This document shows positions 51,419 through 59,687 of a DNA stretch of 64,000 bases, in pieces. The notes under the pieces were generated by a model, which worked only from the letters and a program-made list of their open reading frames with translations, was not told the DNA's origin and did not search any database. The stretch spans positions 1,364,001 to 1,428,000 of the forward strand of contig OZ240681.1 of assembly GCA_965199165.1 (NCBI GenBank), in the 5' to 3' direction. The position numbers and the translations under genes were made by a program. Origin of the DNA: LMUY01 sp965199165. Lineage in GTDB: Bacteria; Pseudomonadota; Alphaproteobacteria; Acetobacterales; Acetobacteraceae. The stretch's first letter is position 1; each line of letters opens with the position of its first letter.

Positions 51419-51790
51419 TCACCTCGCCAGGGCGGACGCGAAGCAGAGCAGGTTCGCGTCGGGATCGCTGACGATGAGGCTGCGCATCGCCCAGGGCTCG
51501 TCGCGCGGGGCCTGCCAGACGCTCGCCCCCGCCGCCAGCAGCGAGCGGTGCAGCGCGTCCACATCCGTCACCTCGATGAAGGCGCTGAGCAGGGCCTCCC
51601 CGGCGGTGTGGTCGATCACGGGCCGGCTGACGTGGCGGATGGCCAGGATCGCGGCGTCGCGCGCCACATGGGCGTAGAACGGGACCTCACCGTAGACGAA
51701 CAAGGCGTGGAACCCGAGCGGACCGGTGTAGTAGGCGAGCGCCCGCCCGAAGTCCTTGACGAACACGTTCGGGATCGCCTGCTGCAACAT
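51419..51790 (-). CDS. VOC/glyoxalase-fold protein
   Basis: A 123-residue member of the vicinal-oxygen-chelate superfamily. PNVFVKDFGRALAYYTGPLGFHALF opens the first beta-alpha-beta-beta-beta unit, and SLIVSDPDANLLCFAS closes the second. Metal ligands of glyoxalase I are not obvious, and members are often binding or resistance proteins. It lies 26 bp after the hydrogenase-like small subunit and is the last gene of the long hemE operon-like run. Confidence 0.83.
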   Translation of the reverse strand: MLQQAIPNVFVKDFGRALAYYTGPLGFHALFVYGEVPFYAHVARDAAILAIRHVSRPVIDHTAGEALLSAFIEVTDVDALHRSLLAAGASVWQAPRDEPWAMRSLIVSDPDANLLCFASALAR

Positions 51791-51816
51791 CGGCCGTCCT
51801 CCTGGCGCACCGCACG

Positions 51817-52332
51817 CTATCGTCGCCGCTCCGCACGGGCAAGACGCGGCGCGTTGGCGGCCAGCAAGGTCAGCAACCCGGCCAGGATCTCGGCCGGCGG
51901 CGGCGGACAGCCGCGCACCAGAAGGTCCACGGGCACCGCGACGCCCACCCCGCCATGCACGGCGTAGCTGCCCTTGAACACGCCGCCATCGACCGCGCAG
52001 TCGCCGACCGCGACGACCCATTTCGGGTCCGCCATCGCCGCATGGGCCTGCGCCAGCGCCTCCTGCAGGTTGGCGGTCAGCGGGCCGGTGGCGAGCAGGA
52101 CGTCCGCCTGCCGGGGCGAGCGGACGAAGCGCAGCCCGAAGCGCTCCATCGCGTAGGCGAGGCCGGTCAGCGCCGCCAACTCCCGCCCGCAGCCGCCGCA
52201 GCCGCCGGTCGGCACGTGCAGCAGGGCCAGGCTGCGGCCCAGCCGGGCCTGCGCGGCGGCGTCGATGCGGGCGACCAGGGCCGCGACGCTCTCGGCCGCG
52301 GGTTCCGCCACCGGGTCCGGCAAGGTCTTCAC
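51817..52332 (-). CDS. NuoB/HycG-like [4Fe-4S] subunit of hydrogenase-4-like complex
   Basis: Small soluble subunit (171 residues) expected to hold the N2-type cluster next to the membrane arm. Four cysteine ligands are kept: Cys45 and Cys48 (GGCGGCGRE), Cys112 (VGDCAVDGG) and Cys142 (RGCPPPP). The start is GTG 52332, overlapping the large-subunit stop (GTGA). It is equivalent to HycG/HyfI. No ferredoxin-type partner (HyfA/HycB) is encoded beside it, so the electron donor is unknown. Confidence 0.87.
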   Translation of the reverse strand: MKTLPDPVAEPAAESVAALVARIDAAAQARLGRSLALLHVPTGGCGGCGRELAALTGLAYAMERFGLRFVRSPRQADVLLATGPLTANLQEALAQAHAAMADPKWVVAVGDCAVDGGVFKGSYAVHGGVGVAVPVDLLVRGCPPPPAEILAGLLTLLAANAPRLARAERRR

Positions 52333-53771
52333 AGGTCCATCCCCGACCGCGCCCCGGCGAACGAGCGGTCGATCAGCGGAAGATCGTCCAGCAGCGCGCC
52401 GGCGGAGGCAGCCTCCTGCACCGGCACGAGCCGCCAGCTCGGGTCGGCCGCGAACGCGCTGGCGATCAGCCCCGCATCCAGCCGCAGCCAATGCCAGGCC
52501 GCACCCCGCGGCGTCTCGGCCACGGCCAGGCCCTCGCCGCTGCCGTTCGGCAGGGGCACGCTGACGCCGCCTGCCGGCAGGGAGCCGAGCCAGTCCCGCA
52601 CCAACGCCAGGCTGACCGCGACCTCCGCAAGCCGCAGTTGCAGCCGCGCCGCCACGTCGCCCGCCGCCCGCACCGGGGGCGGGGCTGCGGGATATGGCGC
52701 GTAGCCAGGGCTCTGCCGCGCATCGGCCGCGCTGCCGCTGGCCCGCCCGACGAGGCCGGGCGGCACGAACGCGTCCGCCGCCGCGGCGGGCACCACCCCG
52801 ACGCCGGCACCGAGCCCCTCCAGCGCCAGCGACGGCAGCGCCTGCCCCAGCGCAGCGACGGCGTTGCCCAATGCGGCGACGCCATCCGGTCGGATGTCCC
52901 CTGCCAGCCCGCCGGGCACGACGCAGTCCATCATCATGCGGTGGCCGAATGCTGCCTCCGCCGCGCGGAGCATCTGTTCGCGATGCCAGTCGAGCCGGCC
53001 ACCGATGCGCGGCCGCGCATCGCAGGCGGCGGCCAGGTCGCCCAGATGCGTCGCGACCCGCTCCACCTCCGCCATCACGCCGCGCAGCATGATGGCGCGG
53101 GGCGGCGCCTCCATTTCCAGCGCGGCTTCGGCGGCGCGGGCGAAGGCGACGCCGTGCGCCACGGTGGCGTCGGCGGACAGGCGGGCGGCGAAGCGGGCCG
53201 CCGCCCGTGGCGACTTCCCGCGCATCAGCAGCAACGTGCCCTTGTGCGCGTAGCCGAGCCGCAGCTCCACGCTGGCCGCAACCTCCCCGGTGGCGTGGAT
53301 CCGGAGATGGGCGGGCTCGGCCGGGCAGCCGACCACCGGGCCGACCGGGATCTGCATCAGCTCGCCGGCGGGACGGAACGCGTATTCCGTGACCCCATGC
53401 GCCGGGCCATGACGGGCGGCCAGCGGATGGGCGACGCTCCAGCGCCCGTGGTCGAGCCATGGCCGCTGGTCCAGCCCGCCCTGCGCCCGATGGCCCCATA
53501 GGTCGTGCAGCATCCGCTCCATCAGGGCCGCGGCGGCGAAACGGGGCGACAGGGCCGGATAAGCGCCGTCCCGGACGGCGGTGGACGCCAGCAGCACCTG
53601 CCCGGCGGCGCTGGTGAACAGGGCGTAGACAGCCTCCGTGTCCGCCCACAGCGCCTGCAGCGCCAGCCCGTCCGGTGCCAGCGCAGCCCAGGCGTCACCC
53701 GACAGGACGTAGCGCGGCCAGGGTCGGCAGGGCACGGAGGCAGCGGCCCGGATGATGTCGGCGCTGCTCAC
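52329..53771 (-). CDS. NuoCD/HycE-like large subunit lacking Ni-Fe ligands
   Basis: Fused protein (480 residues). A NuoC-like part (about 30-120) has MERMLHDLWGH and HPLAARHG. The NuoD/hydrogenase-like part follows from PVGPVVGCPAEPAHLRIHATGE and VELRLGYAHKGTLLL. Where group 4 hydrogenases have RxCGxC, this protein reads ARLSADATVAHG, and the C-terminal DPCxxC is replaced by LLDDLPLIDRSF. The Ni-Fe site is therefore absent, so it cannot be a classical hydrogenase. GTG 53771 overlaps the preceding stop. Confidence 0.85.
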   Translation of the reverse strand: MSSADIIRAAASVPCRPWPRYVLSGDAWAALAPDGLALQALWADTEAVYALFTSAAGQVLLASTAVRDGAYPALSPRFAAAALMERMLHDLWGHRAQGGLDQRPWLDHGRWSVAHPLAARHGPAHGVTEYAFRPAGELMQIPVGPVVGCPAEPAHLRIHATGEVAASVELRLGYAHKGTLLLMRGKSPRAAARFAARLSADATVAHGVAFARAAEAALEMEAPPRAIMLRGVMAEVERVATHLGDLAAACDARPRIGGRLDWHREQMLRAAEAAFGHRMMMDCVVPGGLAGDIRPDGVAALGNAVAALGQALPSLALEGLGAGVGVVPAAAADAFVPPGLVGRASGSAADARQSPGYAPYPAAPPPVRAAGDVAARLQLRLAEVAVSLALVRDWLGSLPAGGVSVPLPNGSGEGLAVAETPRGAAWHWLRLDAGLIASAFAADPSWRLVPVQEAASAGALLDDLPLIDRSFAGARSGMDL

Positions 53772-54967
53772 CGGGCCGCGGCCGCGATGCCTTGCAGCCA
53801 TGCGGCGACGGCCGGCGGCATCGCCCACGCCCCCACCAGGGTCAGTCCGACGCCGACCCAGCCCAGCCGCGAGCCTGCCGCAGCCGGCGGCAGGCGGCGC
53901 AAGGCCAAGGCCGCCACGCCGAACAGCGCCAGCGCCAGCAGCCCCGCCACCGGCGCGTCCCGGCCGGCCACGGCCGTCACCAGGGCGAAGCCGCTGGCGA
54001 ACACGCCCAGCGGCGGCAGCCCGGCCAGGGCGGCAAGGCCGAGCCGCGACCCGGCCGCCGCCGCGGTCAGCGCCAGGCAACCCAGCGTCAGGTGCAGCAG
54101 CCCGGCGCCCGTGGCGGCGACGCCGCCGATGCCGAAGCCGACCAGCACGGACGCGACCACCGCGAGCCACGCCGCCGGCAGCGAGGCCTCCTGCGACCGC
54201 AGGCAAAGCAGCGCGACGGCCAGCCCGGCCAGGCCGGCCGCGAGCAGGAGGCCGCCGGGAGCGACCGCGTGGACGGCGCCATCCAGCACCCCGCGTAGCC
54301 GCAACGCGACCACCAGCCACGCGCCAGCCAGCGGGCCGCTCAGGCTGGCCAGTCCGCGCGGCATGGCCGCCACGCCCAACGCGGCGCTGACGGGCACCAG
54401 GAGGCAGGACACCGCCGAGCCGAGCAGGATCAGGACGAACCCGGTGCTCAGGGCCATGCCATTGGCGCGGCCGGCCTCGGGCAGGGCGCTCCAACTCAAG
54501 GCGACCCAGCCACGCCCCAGCGCCGGCACGGCACCGACATACAGCAGCACCGTCCCGAACACCGCCAGCCCCATGCCGGCCGCAGCGGCGGACAGCAAAG
54601 GCCCGGGTGCCGGTTGGCGCAGGGCGACCACGGCCGCCACACCGGCGCCGCCGAGGGCCGCCACCGTCAGGCCGGCACCATCCGACAGCAAAGCCAGGTT
54701 CAGCAATCCCACCAGCAGCGTGGTCGCGCGATCGGGCGGCGCCAGCGCGCTCGCCATGCACCAGGCGGAGCCCGCCAGCACCAGCACCAGCACCACCAGT
54801 GGCTCCGGCAGCAGCCAGCCGCCCAGCCCGCTGCCGGTCCAGGGCAAGCTGGCGGCGAGTGCCAGGTCCAGCAGGGCAAAGCCGAGCGGCAGCCGCCGCG
54901 ACGAGGGGCTCCACGGCAGCAAGGCGGCGAGTGCCAGCGGCAGCGCGATGCATAGCGCCGCCGTCAC
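53768..54967 (-). CDS. HyfF-like antiporter-type membrane subunit, degenerate
   Basis: Polytopic protein of 399 residues, shorter than the roughly 520 of HyfF. It is recognisable from LVPVSAALGVAAMPRGLASLSGPLAG and LAALAGLPPLGVFASGF, the remnants of the PFHxWLP...SxLLSG and GLPPxxxFxSEF motifs. It contains no lysine at all. The key helix Lys is missing near LHLTLGCLAL, and Gly326 replaces the Glu of FxSEF. Proton pumping by this subunit is unlikely. GTG 54967 overlaps the upstream stop as GTGA. Confidence 0.8.
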   Translation of the reverse strand: MTAALCIALPLALAALLPWSPSSRRLPLGFALLDLALAASLPWTGSGLGGWLLPEPLVVLVLVLAGSAWCMASALAPPDRATTLLVGLLNLALLSDGAGLTVAALGGAGVAAVVALRQPAPGPLLSAAAAGMGLAVFGTVLLYVGAVPALGRGWVALSWSALPEAGRANGMALSTGFVLILLGSAVSCLLVPVSAALGVAAMPRGLASLSGPLAGAWLVVALRLRGVLDGAVHAVAPGGLLLAAGLAGLAVALLCLRSQEASLPAAWLAVVASVLVGFGIGGVAATGAGLLHLTLGCLALTAAAAGSRLGLAALAGLPPLGVFASGFALVTAVAGRDAPVAGLLALALFGVAALALRRLPPAAAGSRLGWVGVGLTLVGAWAMPPAVAAWLQGIAAAAR

Positions 54968-55494
54968 CGCCGCACCCACACCAGCCGGCTGCCATCCCTG
55001 ACGACCGCCAGGGACAATGCGGCCAACGCCACCGTCAGCGCGGGGCGCAGCGGCAATCCGGGCACCACGGCCATGCCGAGCACGGCGCCGTTCAGCAGCG
55101 ACAGCACGCCATAAGGTCCCGGTATCGTCGCCGCACCCAGCAGGCCCAGCAGCACGATGGCGAGCGGCACGCCCATCCCGTCGGTGGGCGTGCTCGCCGT
55201 TGCCAGCACCACCAGCAGCAAGCCCCCGCACACCGTCGGCACCGGGAAGCTTGCGCGGCCGGGCAGCGCCGGGCGGTTGAACCAGAGGATGACGCCTTGG
55301 GCCGCGAGGATCGCGGTGACCAGGACCAGCGTCCAATCCGATTGCAGGCCGGCCTGGCACAGCGCCACCAGGGCGACGGCCGCGACCTGGGCCGCGTAGG
55401 CCACTGGCTGGAGCCGCCGCCCAGCCACCGTGGCGAACGACAGCAGCAACGCCGACAACCCGAGCAGGCGCGCCACCTCTCCCAACACCGCCAT
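54964..55494 (-). CDS. HyfE/NuoK-like membrane subunit
   Basis: Membrane subunit of 176 residues with five to six helices, equivalent to HyfE. The middle contains LVLVTAILAAQGVILWFNRPALPG and the end LLNGAVLGMAVVPGLPLR. The transmembrane glutamates of NuoK-type proteins are not visible; only one Glu occurs, near the N-terminus. It may start at ATG 55494 (sharing a base with the upstream stop) or at GTG 55497. It lies between the HyfC- and HyfF-like genes, the standard order. Confidence 0.78.
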   Translation of the reverse strand: MAVLGEVARLLGLSALLLSFATVAGRRLQPVAYAAQVAAVALVALCQAGLQSDWTLVLVTAILAAQGVILWFNRPALPGRASFPVPTVCGGLLLVVLATASTPTDGMGVPLAIVLLGLLGAATIPGPYGVLSLLNGAVLGMAVVPGLPLRPALTVALAALSLAVVRDGSRLVWVRR

Positions 55495-56396
55495 CACGTC
55501 AGGCCCTGGCCGGCGAACAAGAACAGCACCGCCAGCAGCCCCAGCAGCACGGCCGCGCCCATCAGCGGCCCGACCGCCGCCTGCCCCGCACGGTGCAGGG
55601 TGGGGCCGGCAAGGGCGCAAAGCGTTCCGAGCACCGCCAGCTTGGCGAACCAGGCCAGCAGGCCAAGCAGCCAGTCGACCGGGCTTCCGCCGGCCAGCGC
55701 CAGCCCGCCGGGCAACAGCAACGCCGCCACCAGCGACAGCCAGACCACCCGCCGCAGCGCCCCCGCAGCCTCGTTGGCGGCGGCATACCAGCCGGAGGCT
55801 TCGGCGGGCCCGGCCTCCGCCTCGACCGCCACAACCACGGCGGCAAGGCCGGCCACCGCCAGCAGCAGCGGCACGCCCGGCACGGCGCCCTCCCGCAGCG
55901 CGGCGACGGCGGCATCCAGGTTGGTGCTGCCGGCGAGCAGCGCGACGGTGAACACCACCATCACCACCGCCGGCTCCGCCAGCGCGCCGAGACGTACGCT
56001 GCGGATCGCCGTCAGGCCGCCGGCTGCCGTGCCGGCATCGATCGCGGCGAGGGCGCCGGTGGCGCGGGCCAGCCCGAACAGGCCAGCGATCACCACCAGG
56101 TCGCCCACCGGCGCGGTGACCATCCCAAGGGTGAAGCTCGGCACCAGCAGCGCGGCCAGAACGGTGGCGGCCAACGTCACGGGCGGTGCCCAGCGCTGCA
56201 GCGCGGACGTCCCTTCGGCCACCAGCGGGCGCTTGCGCAACAGCCGGCGCCAGTCACGCCAGGGCTGCCACAGCGGCGGGCCGGCGCGCCCGGCGGCACG
56301 CGCGCGCACGACCGGCATCGCCCCCGCCAGCAGCAGCGCCATCCCCGCCATCGCCGCGGCATGCAGCAGCAGCGCCAGGATGCCGGGAACGCTCAA
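55494..56396 (-). CDS. HyfC/NuoH-like membrane anchor subunit
   Basis: Membrane subunit of 300 residues equivalent to HycD/HyfC. It keeps VAEGTSALQRWAPPVTLAATV, DLVVIAGLFGLARATGALAAID and AIRSVRLGALAEPAVVM, conserved in formate-hydrogenlyase subunit 4. The IPxDNPxTHLELTMxHE loop is degraded to AEASGWYAAANEAAG. TTG 56396 overlaps the HyfB-like stop as TTGA, and no ATG is near. It should connect the soluble arm to the membrane arm. Confidence 0.83.
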   Translation of the reverse strand: MSVPGILALLLHAAAMAGMALLLAGAMPVVRARAAGRAGPPLWQPWRDWRRLLRKRPLVAEGTSALQRWAPPVTLAATVLAALLVPSFTLGMVTAPVGDLVVIAGLFGLARATGALAAIDAGTAAGGLTAIRSVRLGALAEPAVVMVVFTVALLAGSTNLDAAVAALREGAVPGVPLLLAVAGLAAVVVAVEAEAGPAEASGWYAAANEAAGALRRVVWLSLVAALLLPGGLALAGGSPVDWLLGLLAWFAKLAVLGTLCALAGPTLHRAGQAAVGPLMGAAVLLGLLAVLFLFAGQGLT

Positions 56397-58192
56397 GCGA
56401 GGCCGACCACAGCCAGCGCAGCCAGCGAGAGCAGGGTCAGCGCCAGGATCACGGCGGCAGCGCCCCACGGTGCGGCAGAGGGCCAATGCACCTCCACCCG
56501 CAAGCGGAGCCGTGGCAACGCTGGCAGCCGGAGCGGATGCGTCGGCAGCGTGGCCGCGAACCCGGCCGCCGTCACCTGGGTTGCCGAGTCACCGAACGGC
56601 ATCCAGGCCGGAGGCGCGGCGAAACCGTCCTCCCAACCCGGCGCAGCCTGCGGGCCTGGCAGCCGGAGGCCACGGACCAGGATGGCGAGACTGCCCAGGC
56701 CCACCACCAGCAGCGCGACGATGCCAAGCGCCGCGTAACCGGGCGAGTCGAACTGGGTCCGCACCCCGGTCCAGCCTCCCTGCCCATCCAGGCCGGCCGA
56801 GGTGACCCAGTGCTGCGCGTTGCCCGCCAGCCGCAGGGCCAGGCCGGGAAACATCCCCAGCAACCCGCAAAGCGCGGTCAACCCCAGGATCGTGGCGCGC
56901 TGCGGCCGTCCGGCGTCGTCGGCCGCGGCGGCGCGTGGCGTGCGGGGCCGGCCCAGGAACGCCATCCCGCCCATCCGGATGGTCGCGAGGGCGCCGAACC
57001 CCGCCGACAGCGCCAGCGCGGCGACGGTCGCCGCCACCACCATCTGCATCGGCAGGCCGCCGATCCGCGGCGCCGCGAACAGGGCCTGCAGCAGCATCCA
57101 GCCGCTGGCGAACCCAGCGCTGGGCGGCAGCGAAGCCAGGCTCAACCCCGCCAGCAGCATCCCGGCAGCCGCCACGGGCAAGCGGGCCGCCAGCCCGCCC
57201 AGGGCGTCCAACCGGCGGCTGCCCGCCCCGGCGGCCGCCGCATCGGCCGAGACGGCGGCGAGGCTGGTGAACACCGAGTGGTTCAGCGCGTGCAACATCG
57301 CACCGCCCAAGCCGAGGGTGGCGAGCGGCAGCACGTCCGCATTGCGGGCGATGGCCGTCACCCCGACGCCCGCCAGCATCCATCCCCCATGCTGCCTCGC
57401 CAGGCCGGCCACGATGCCACCGAACATCGGCGCCCGCAGCGCCGACAGCATCCCCAGCCCCGCGGAGGCGGCGCCAAGCAGCAGCAGCGGCAGCCCCCAC
57501 CAGCCCGGAGTCGCCGGGCCGCATAGATCCAGCAGCAGGCGGATCGCCAGATACAGCCCGACCACGGGGCAAAGCACCGCGACCAGCCCGTCCACCGCGT
57601 CCTCGTGCAGGGGCGGACGCCACCCCACCCAACCCACCAGCGGTGCCAACCCCGCCAGCGTCAGCACCAGCACGGCGATGGCCTGCCAACCCTCGGGCGG
57701 CGCGGCCCGCATGAGCGCGAAGCTGGCGCCAGGCCCGAAGGACAGCACCGCGAAGGCACCGGCCAGCAGGAACACGCCGGTCAGCGACGGCAGGCGCAGG
57801 TGCCAGCCTGAGCAAGCCAGCGCGAAGCACGCCGCGCCCAGCACGGCCATCCGCGCATCCCCGGCCAGCACCAGCAGCAACGCGGCCGCCGTCACGCCGG
57901 GCAGCGCGCCGGACAGGGGGCGGCCGAGCTGGCCGCAAGCGGCGGCGAGCCCGGCCAACGCCGGCAACAGGACGAAGAAGGCGGCGAGTGGATCGACCAC
58001 CAGGCGGCCGCCCAGCAGCTGGGACTGGCCGCCCGCGGTCACGGTGGCCAGCCCGAGCAGGATCGTCAGCAGGCACGACCCGGCGGTTGCCGGAGCGATC
58101 GCCCGTGGCGGCAGCAGCGGCGCAGCGGCGCCGAGCAGGCCGAGCACGACCGCCACCCCAACCAGCAGCGGCAGCCCGAGCAGCGCCACCAT
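56393..58192 (-). CDS. HyfB-like antiporter-type membrane subunit, degenerate
   Basis: Large polytopic subunit (599 residues), first gene of the complex. The order of motifs matches HyfB, but charged residues are gone. HALNHSVFTSL has Thr309 where the pump Lys should be, GFASGWMLLQ has Gly364 where Glu is expected, and the LPxAHPxAPSPVSALMSGVxxK helix is reduced to LHEDAVDGLVAVLCPVVG. The whole protein contains no lysine. ATG 58192 shares a base with the aldo/keto reductase stop (TGATG). Confidence 0.83.
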   Translation of the reverse strand: MVALLGLPLLVGVAVVLGLLGAAAPLLPPRAIAPATAGSCLLTILLGLATVTAGGQSQLLGGRLVVDPLAAFFVLLPALAGLAAACGQLGRPLSGALPGVTAAALLLVLAGDARMAVLGAACFALACSGWHLRLPSLTGVFLLAGAFAVLSFGPGASFALMRAAPPEGWQAIAVLVLTLAGLAPLVGWVGWRPPLHEDAVDGLVAVLCPVVGLYLAIRLLLDLCGPATPGWWGLPLLLLGAASAGLGMLSALRAPMFGGIVAGLARQHGGWMLAGVGVTAIARNADVLPLATLGLGGAMLHALNHSVFTSLAAVSADAAAAGAGSRRLDALGGLAARLPVAAAGMLLAGLSLASLPPSAGFASGWMLLQALFAAPRIGGLPMQMVVAATVAALALSAGFGALATIRMGGMAFLGRPRTPRAAAADDAGRPQRATILGLTALCGLLGMFPGLALRLAGNAQHWVTSAGLDGQGGWTGVRTQFDSPGYAALGIVALLVVGLGSLAILVRGLRLPGPQAAPGWEDGFAAPPAWMPFGDSATQVTAAGFAATLPTHPLRLPALPRLRLRVEVHWPSAAPWGAAAVILALTLLSLAALAVVGLA

Positions 58193-59016
58193 CAGAGCAT
58201 CTCGAGCGGCTGGCGTCTCCGGGGCGGCGCGAAGGCGGCATCGATCGTCGCCAGGTCGGCCGCCGACAGGTCCAGCCTGGCCGCCGCGGCGTTGTCGCGG
58301 ACATGCGCGAGGTCGGACGCCTTCGGGATGGTGATGATGCCGGGCAGGCGCACCGACCAGGCCACCGCCACCTGCGCCGCGGTGACGCCATGGCGCGCCG
58401 CGACTTGGCACAGGGCTGGATGCTGCAGCAGCGCGCCGCCCTGCCCGACCGGGGAATAGGCCATGACCGGCAGGTGGCGGGCGGCGCACCAGGGCAGCAG
58501 GTCGAACTCGATCCCGCGCGCCTCCGGATTATACAGCACCTGGTTGGTGGCGGCAGCACCCGGCCCGAGCTCGACCAGGTCGTCCACGTCGAGGTTGGAC
58601 ACGCCCCATCGCAGGATCTTGCCGGCCTGGCGCAGGCGTTCGAACGCCTCGGCGGTCTCGCCCAACGGCGTGCTGCCGCGCCAATGCAGGAGATAGAGGT
58701 CCAGCCGATCGGTGCCGAGCCGCCGGAGGCTCGCGTCGCAGCTGCGCGCCATGCTGCGCAGGCTGGCGTTCTGCGGATACACCTTGCTGACCAGGAAGGT
58801 CGCGTCGCGGCGGCCGGCGATCGCCTGCCCCACCACCCGCTCCGCCCCGCCATCGCCATACATCTCGGCGGTGTCGATCAGCGTCATGCCCAGGTCGAGT
58901 CCCAGGCGCAGCGCATCGGCCTCCGCGGCGGCTGGGCGGTGGCCCTCGCCCATCCGCCAGGTGCCCTGCCCGATGAACGGGACTTCCGCGCCGTCCGGGA
59001 AACGCACCGTCCTCAT
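58192..59016 (-). CDS. Aldo/keto reductase
   Basis: NADPH-dependent TIM-barrel oxidoreductase (274 residues). The catalytic tetrad is visible: Asp and Tyr in LIDTAEMYGDG, Lys in FLVSKVYP and His in YLLHWRG. The NADPH-binding end has IITIPKASDLAHVRDN. It overlaps the HAD gene by ATGA on one side and the HyfB-like gene by one base on the other. The substrate is unknown. Confidence 0.92.
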   Translation of the reverse strand: MRTVRFPDGAEVPFIGQGTWRMGEGHRPAAAEADALRLGLDLGMTLIDTAEMYGDGGAERVVGQAIAGRRDATFLVSKVYPQNASLRSMARSCDASLRRLGTDRLDLYLLHWRGSTPLGETAEAFERLRQAGKILRWGVSNLDVDDLVELGPGAAATNQVLYNPEARGIEFDLLPWCAARHLPVMAYSPVGQGGALLQHPALCQVAARHGVTAAQVAVAWSVRLPGIITIPKASDLAHVRDNAAAARLDLSAADLATIDAAFAPPRRRQPLEML

Positions 59017-59687
59017 GCCGCCAGGCGCATGGCGGTGCGGAGCAGGGCGGGCAGTTCGGCGAAGGAACGGATCAGCACCCCGCCTGCCTCGCGCAGGGCC
59101 GGGTCGTCGCCGTGCGGGGCAAGGCCGATGCAGGCCATGCCGGCGGCGCGCGCGGCCTGCGCGCCGGGCACGCTGTCCTCCACCACCACGCAGGCTGCAG
59201 GGGGAACACCGGCGGCGGCGGCGGCGTGCAGGAACACGTCCGGCGCCGGCTTGCCCCGCGCCACGTCGCGCGCGGAGTGCACGCGCCCCTCCACCAGCTC
59301 CGCCATGGCGACGCGCCGGAACTTCACCGCCATCTCCTCGTGCGAGGAGTTGGAGGCGATCCGGTAAGGCAGGCCCAACGCCGCGGTGGCCCGCAGGGCG
59401 TCATGCGCCCCAGGCATCGCCACGACCTCGGAGGCGAGGACGGCGATCAACTTCTGGCGCAGCGTATCCACCCAGCCGGCCGGCACCGGCCGGCCGATCC
59501 GGGCCTCGACCACGGCGGGGATGTCGGACAGGCGGCGGCCGACGAACAGGGCGCAGCTTTCCGCCGTGGACATCGGCCAGCCGAGTGCGGTGACCTCCTG
59601 CGCCACCAGCCGGTTGGAAGGGCCCTCGCTGTCCACCAGCACGCCGTCGCAGTCGAAGATCACCAGGCGCAGCGGCTCCGGCGTCAT
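59013..59687 (-). CDS. HAD-superfamily hydrolase (phosphoglycolate/phosphosugar phosphatase type)
   Basis: Phosphatase of 224 residues. Motif I is IFDCDGVLVDSE, motif II the ASNSS strand, motif III GKPAPDVF and motif IV VVVEDSVPGAQAA, with a helical cap between. It resembles the YieH/GppA-like subfamily acting on sugar phosphates or 6-phosphogluconate. ATG 59687 overlaps the hemH stop (ATGA), and its own stop overlaps the reductase start. Confidence 0.9.
   Translation of the reverse strand: MTPEPLRLVIFDCDGVLVDSEGPSNRLVAQEVTALGWPMSTAESCALFVGRRLSDIPAVVEARIGRPVPAGWVDTLRQKLIAVLASEVVAMPGAHDALRATAALGLPYRIASNSSHEEMAVKFRRVAMAELVEGRVHSARDVARGKPAPDVFLHAAAAAGVPPAACVVVEDSVPGAQAARAAGMACIGLAPHGDDPALREAGGVLIRSFAELPALLRTAMRLAA

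Noticed and set aside
52329..53771. Annotation as a true NiFe hydrogenase large subunit
   Set aside because: Neither pair of Ni-Fe cysteine ligands is present.
56393..58192. Absence of lysine in the membrane subunits explained purely by GC bias
   Set aside because: Neighbouring proteins still use lysine at functional sites, and the lost positions are filled by Thr, Cys, Gly or hydrophobic residues rather than Arg, so bias alone does not explain it.
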